A stretch of DNA of 64,000 nt from Streptomyces phaeoluteigriseus. Lineage in GTDB: Bacteria > Actinomycetota > Actinomycetes > Streptomycetales > Streptomycetaceae. Below the pieces are notes generated by a model that saw only the letters and a program-made list of their open reading frames with translations, made no database searches and was not told the origin of the DNA. The stretch is from the NCBI RefSeq assembly GCF_001896135.2, contig NZ_MPOH02000015.1, forward strand, positions 1,021,391 to 1,085,390. The letters run 5' to 3'. Shown here one piece after another: positions 63,188 through 64,000 of this stretch; positions within the stretch are counted from its first letter, which is position 1, and each line of letters opens with the position of its first letter. The position numbers and the translations under genes are program-made.

Positions 63188-63237
63188 CGGGGCCACCGGG
63201 TCCTCCGGCGGGCCGGGTTCCTGTGACAATCAGGAGC

Positions 63238-63864
63238 ATGGACAGCACCACCACGCCGATCGGCAGCACCCGCCGCGAGGCCACCCGGCAGAAGCTCTAC
63301 GAGGCGGCCGTCACGCTCATCGCCGAGCAGGGCTTCTCCGCCACCACGGTGGACGAGATCGCCGAGCGGGCGGGCGTCGCGAAGGGCACGGTCTACTACA
63401 ACTTCGCGAGCAAGTCAGTCCTCTTCGAGGAGTTGCTGCGGCACGGGGTGGGGCTGCTCACCGCCTCCCTCCGGGAGGCCGCCGAGGCCACCGCACGCGG
63501 GGGCGGCAGCCGGGTCGACGCGCTGGACGCGATGATCCGCGCGGGCCTGGTCTTCATCGACCGCTACCCGGCGTTCACGCAGCTGTACGTGGCCGAGCTG
63601 TGGCGCACCAACCGGGCCTGGCAGTCCACGCTCCTGGTGGTGCGGCAGCAGGCGGTGGCCGTCGTCGAGGGCGTCCTGCGCGAGGGCATCGACAACGGCG
63701 AGTTCAGCGACGAGATCGACGTGCAGCTGACGGCGGCCGCGCTGGTCGGCATGGTCCTGGTGGCCGCCCTCGACTGGCAGGCCTTCCAGCCGGAACGGTC
63801 CCTGGACGACGTCCACGCGGCCCTGTCCCGGCTGCTCCAGGGACGGGTGAGCGGGCGTCGTTAG
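63238..63864 (+). CDS. TetR/AcrR family transcriptional regulator
   Basis: 208 residues from ATG 63238 (AGGAG just upstream). The N-terminal helix-turn-helix is complete: RQKLYEAAVTLIAEQGFSAT, VDEIAERAGVAKGTVYYNFA. The ligand-binding part is helical (FIDRYPAFTQLYVAELWRTN, LDWQAFQPERSLDDV). It lies 50 bases after the YhgE gene in the same direction, so it most likely represses this unit through the palindrome at 60333. Confidence 0.94.
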   Translation: MDSTTTPIGSTRREATRQKLYEAAVTLIAEQGFSATTVDEIAERAGVAKGTVYYNFASKSVLFEELLRHGVGLLTASLREAAEATARGGGSRVDALDAMIRAGLVFIDRYPAFTQLYVAELWRTNRAWQSTLLVVRQQAVAVVEGVLREGIDNGEFSDEIDVQLTAAALVGMVLVAALDWQAFQPERSLDDVHAALSRLLQGRVSGRR

Positions 63865-64000
63865 ACGCCGGACGGCGAGTCCGGCAGGGCGCACGGAAGC
63901 GCCGGTCCGCCGCGGCCACGTCCCCCGTGTGCCGCCGCGAACCGGCGCTTCCTGGTGCTCCCCCGCTTTCCCCCGGTCCCTCCCCCGCCCCCGTCCGGTC
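63865..64000. other. Right edge, no supported feature
   Basis: 136 bases, C/G-rich, with no reading frame, hairpin or promoter that I can support. Confidence 0.6.

Overview
The window is high-GC, operon-dense DNA from a Streptomyces chromosome core. Three things point there: codon third positions that are almost all G/C, with frequent GTG and TTG starts; the gene order (his operon, dnaE, phoD-like, ileS, divIVA-sepF-ftsZ, mur/fts genes, rsmH); and family hallmarks such as a PriA-type HisA and a Gln/Gly/Pro-rich DivIVA. From memory the order matches the S. coelicolor region around SCO2048 to SCO2100; this was not checked by search.

Layout. 1-5.8 kb: a minus-strand histidine operon (hisD-hisC-hisB-small membrane protein-hisH-hisA/priA-ridA-hisF), translationally coupled by ATGA/GTGA overlaps and cut by the left window edge inside hisF. 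5.9-14.8 kb: housekeeping and hypothetical genes (layered-repeat membrane protein, LON-domain protein, YbaK, DUF2567, ABC-2 exporter, NYN nuclease, 55-residue protein). 14.9-29.7 kb: dnaE, a DUF2252 protein, a membrane protein plus DsbA-like thioredoxin, a small secreted protein in lower-GC DNA, a Tat-exported PhoD-like phosphatase, an alpha/beta hydrolase, an MscS channel, GNAT, rluD, lspA and a long DksA/TraR-type protein. 29.9-33.4 kb: ileS behind a T-box riboswitch that appears to act on translation. 33.5-51.5 kb: the minus-strand division and cell-wall cluster rsmH-ftsL-ftsI-murE-murF-mraY-murD-ftsW-murG-ftsQ-ftsZ-pgeF-yggS-sepF-yggT-divIVA. No mraZ, murC or ddl is present. 51.8-57.5 kb: beta-carbonic anhydrase, then a coupled moxR-DUF58-transglutaminase operon. 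57.5-64 kb: DUF3040 protein, methyltransferase, HEPN-like protein, and an ABC ATPase-YhgE/Pip-TetR unit with a matching operator palindrome.

The most important global observation is quality-related. At least six genes are broken as written by small indels, nearly all consistent with loss of one base from a short G/C run: hisA, the dksA-like gene (two sites), murD, murE, ftsI and the ABC ATPase at 60.4 kb, with a seventh possible at 7.8 kb. MurD, MurE and probably FtsI cannot all be null in a living Streptomyces (FtsI is dispensable for vegetative growth in this genus, but MurD and MurE are not). Uncorrected long-read-style sequencing error is therefore much more likely than real pseudogenes. 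The three coupled his/mur/fts pathways should be read as functional until resequenced.

No prophage, insertion sequence, CRISPR array, tRNA or rRNA gene was seen. The less described features are regulatory or structural: the TetR-type palindrome and promoter before the YhgE unit, palindromes upstream of ftsZ and hisD, a CRP-like site before the carbonic anhydrase, a perfect 22-bp hairpin after the transglutaminase, several short local repeat arrays in intergenic DNA, and a dispersed Streptomyces-type palindrome inserted in frame inside pgeF.
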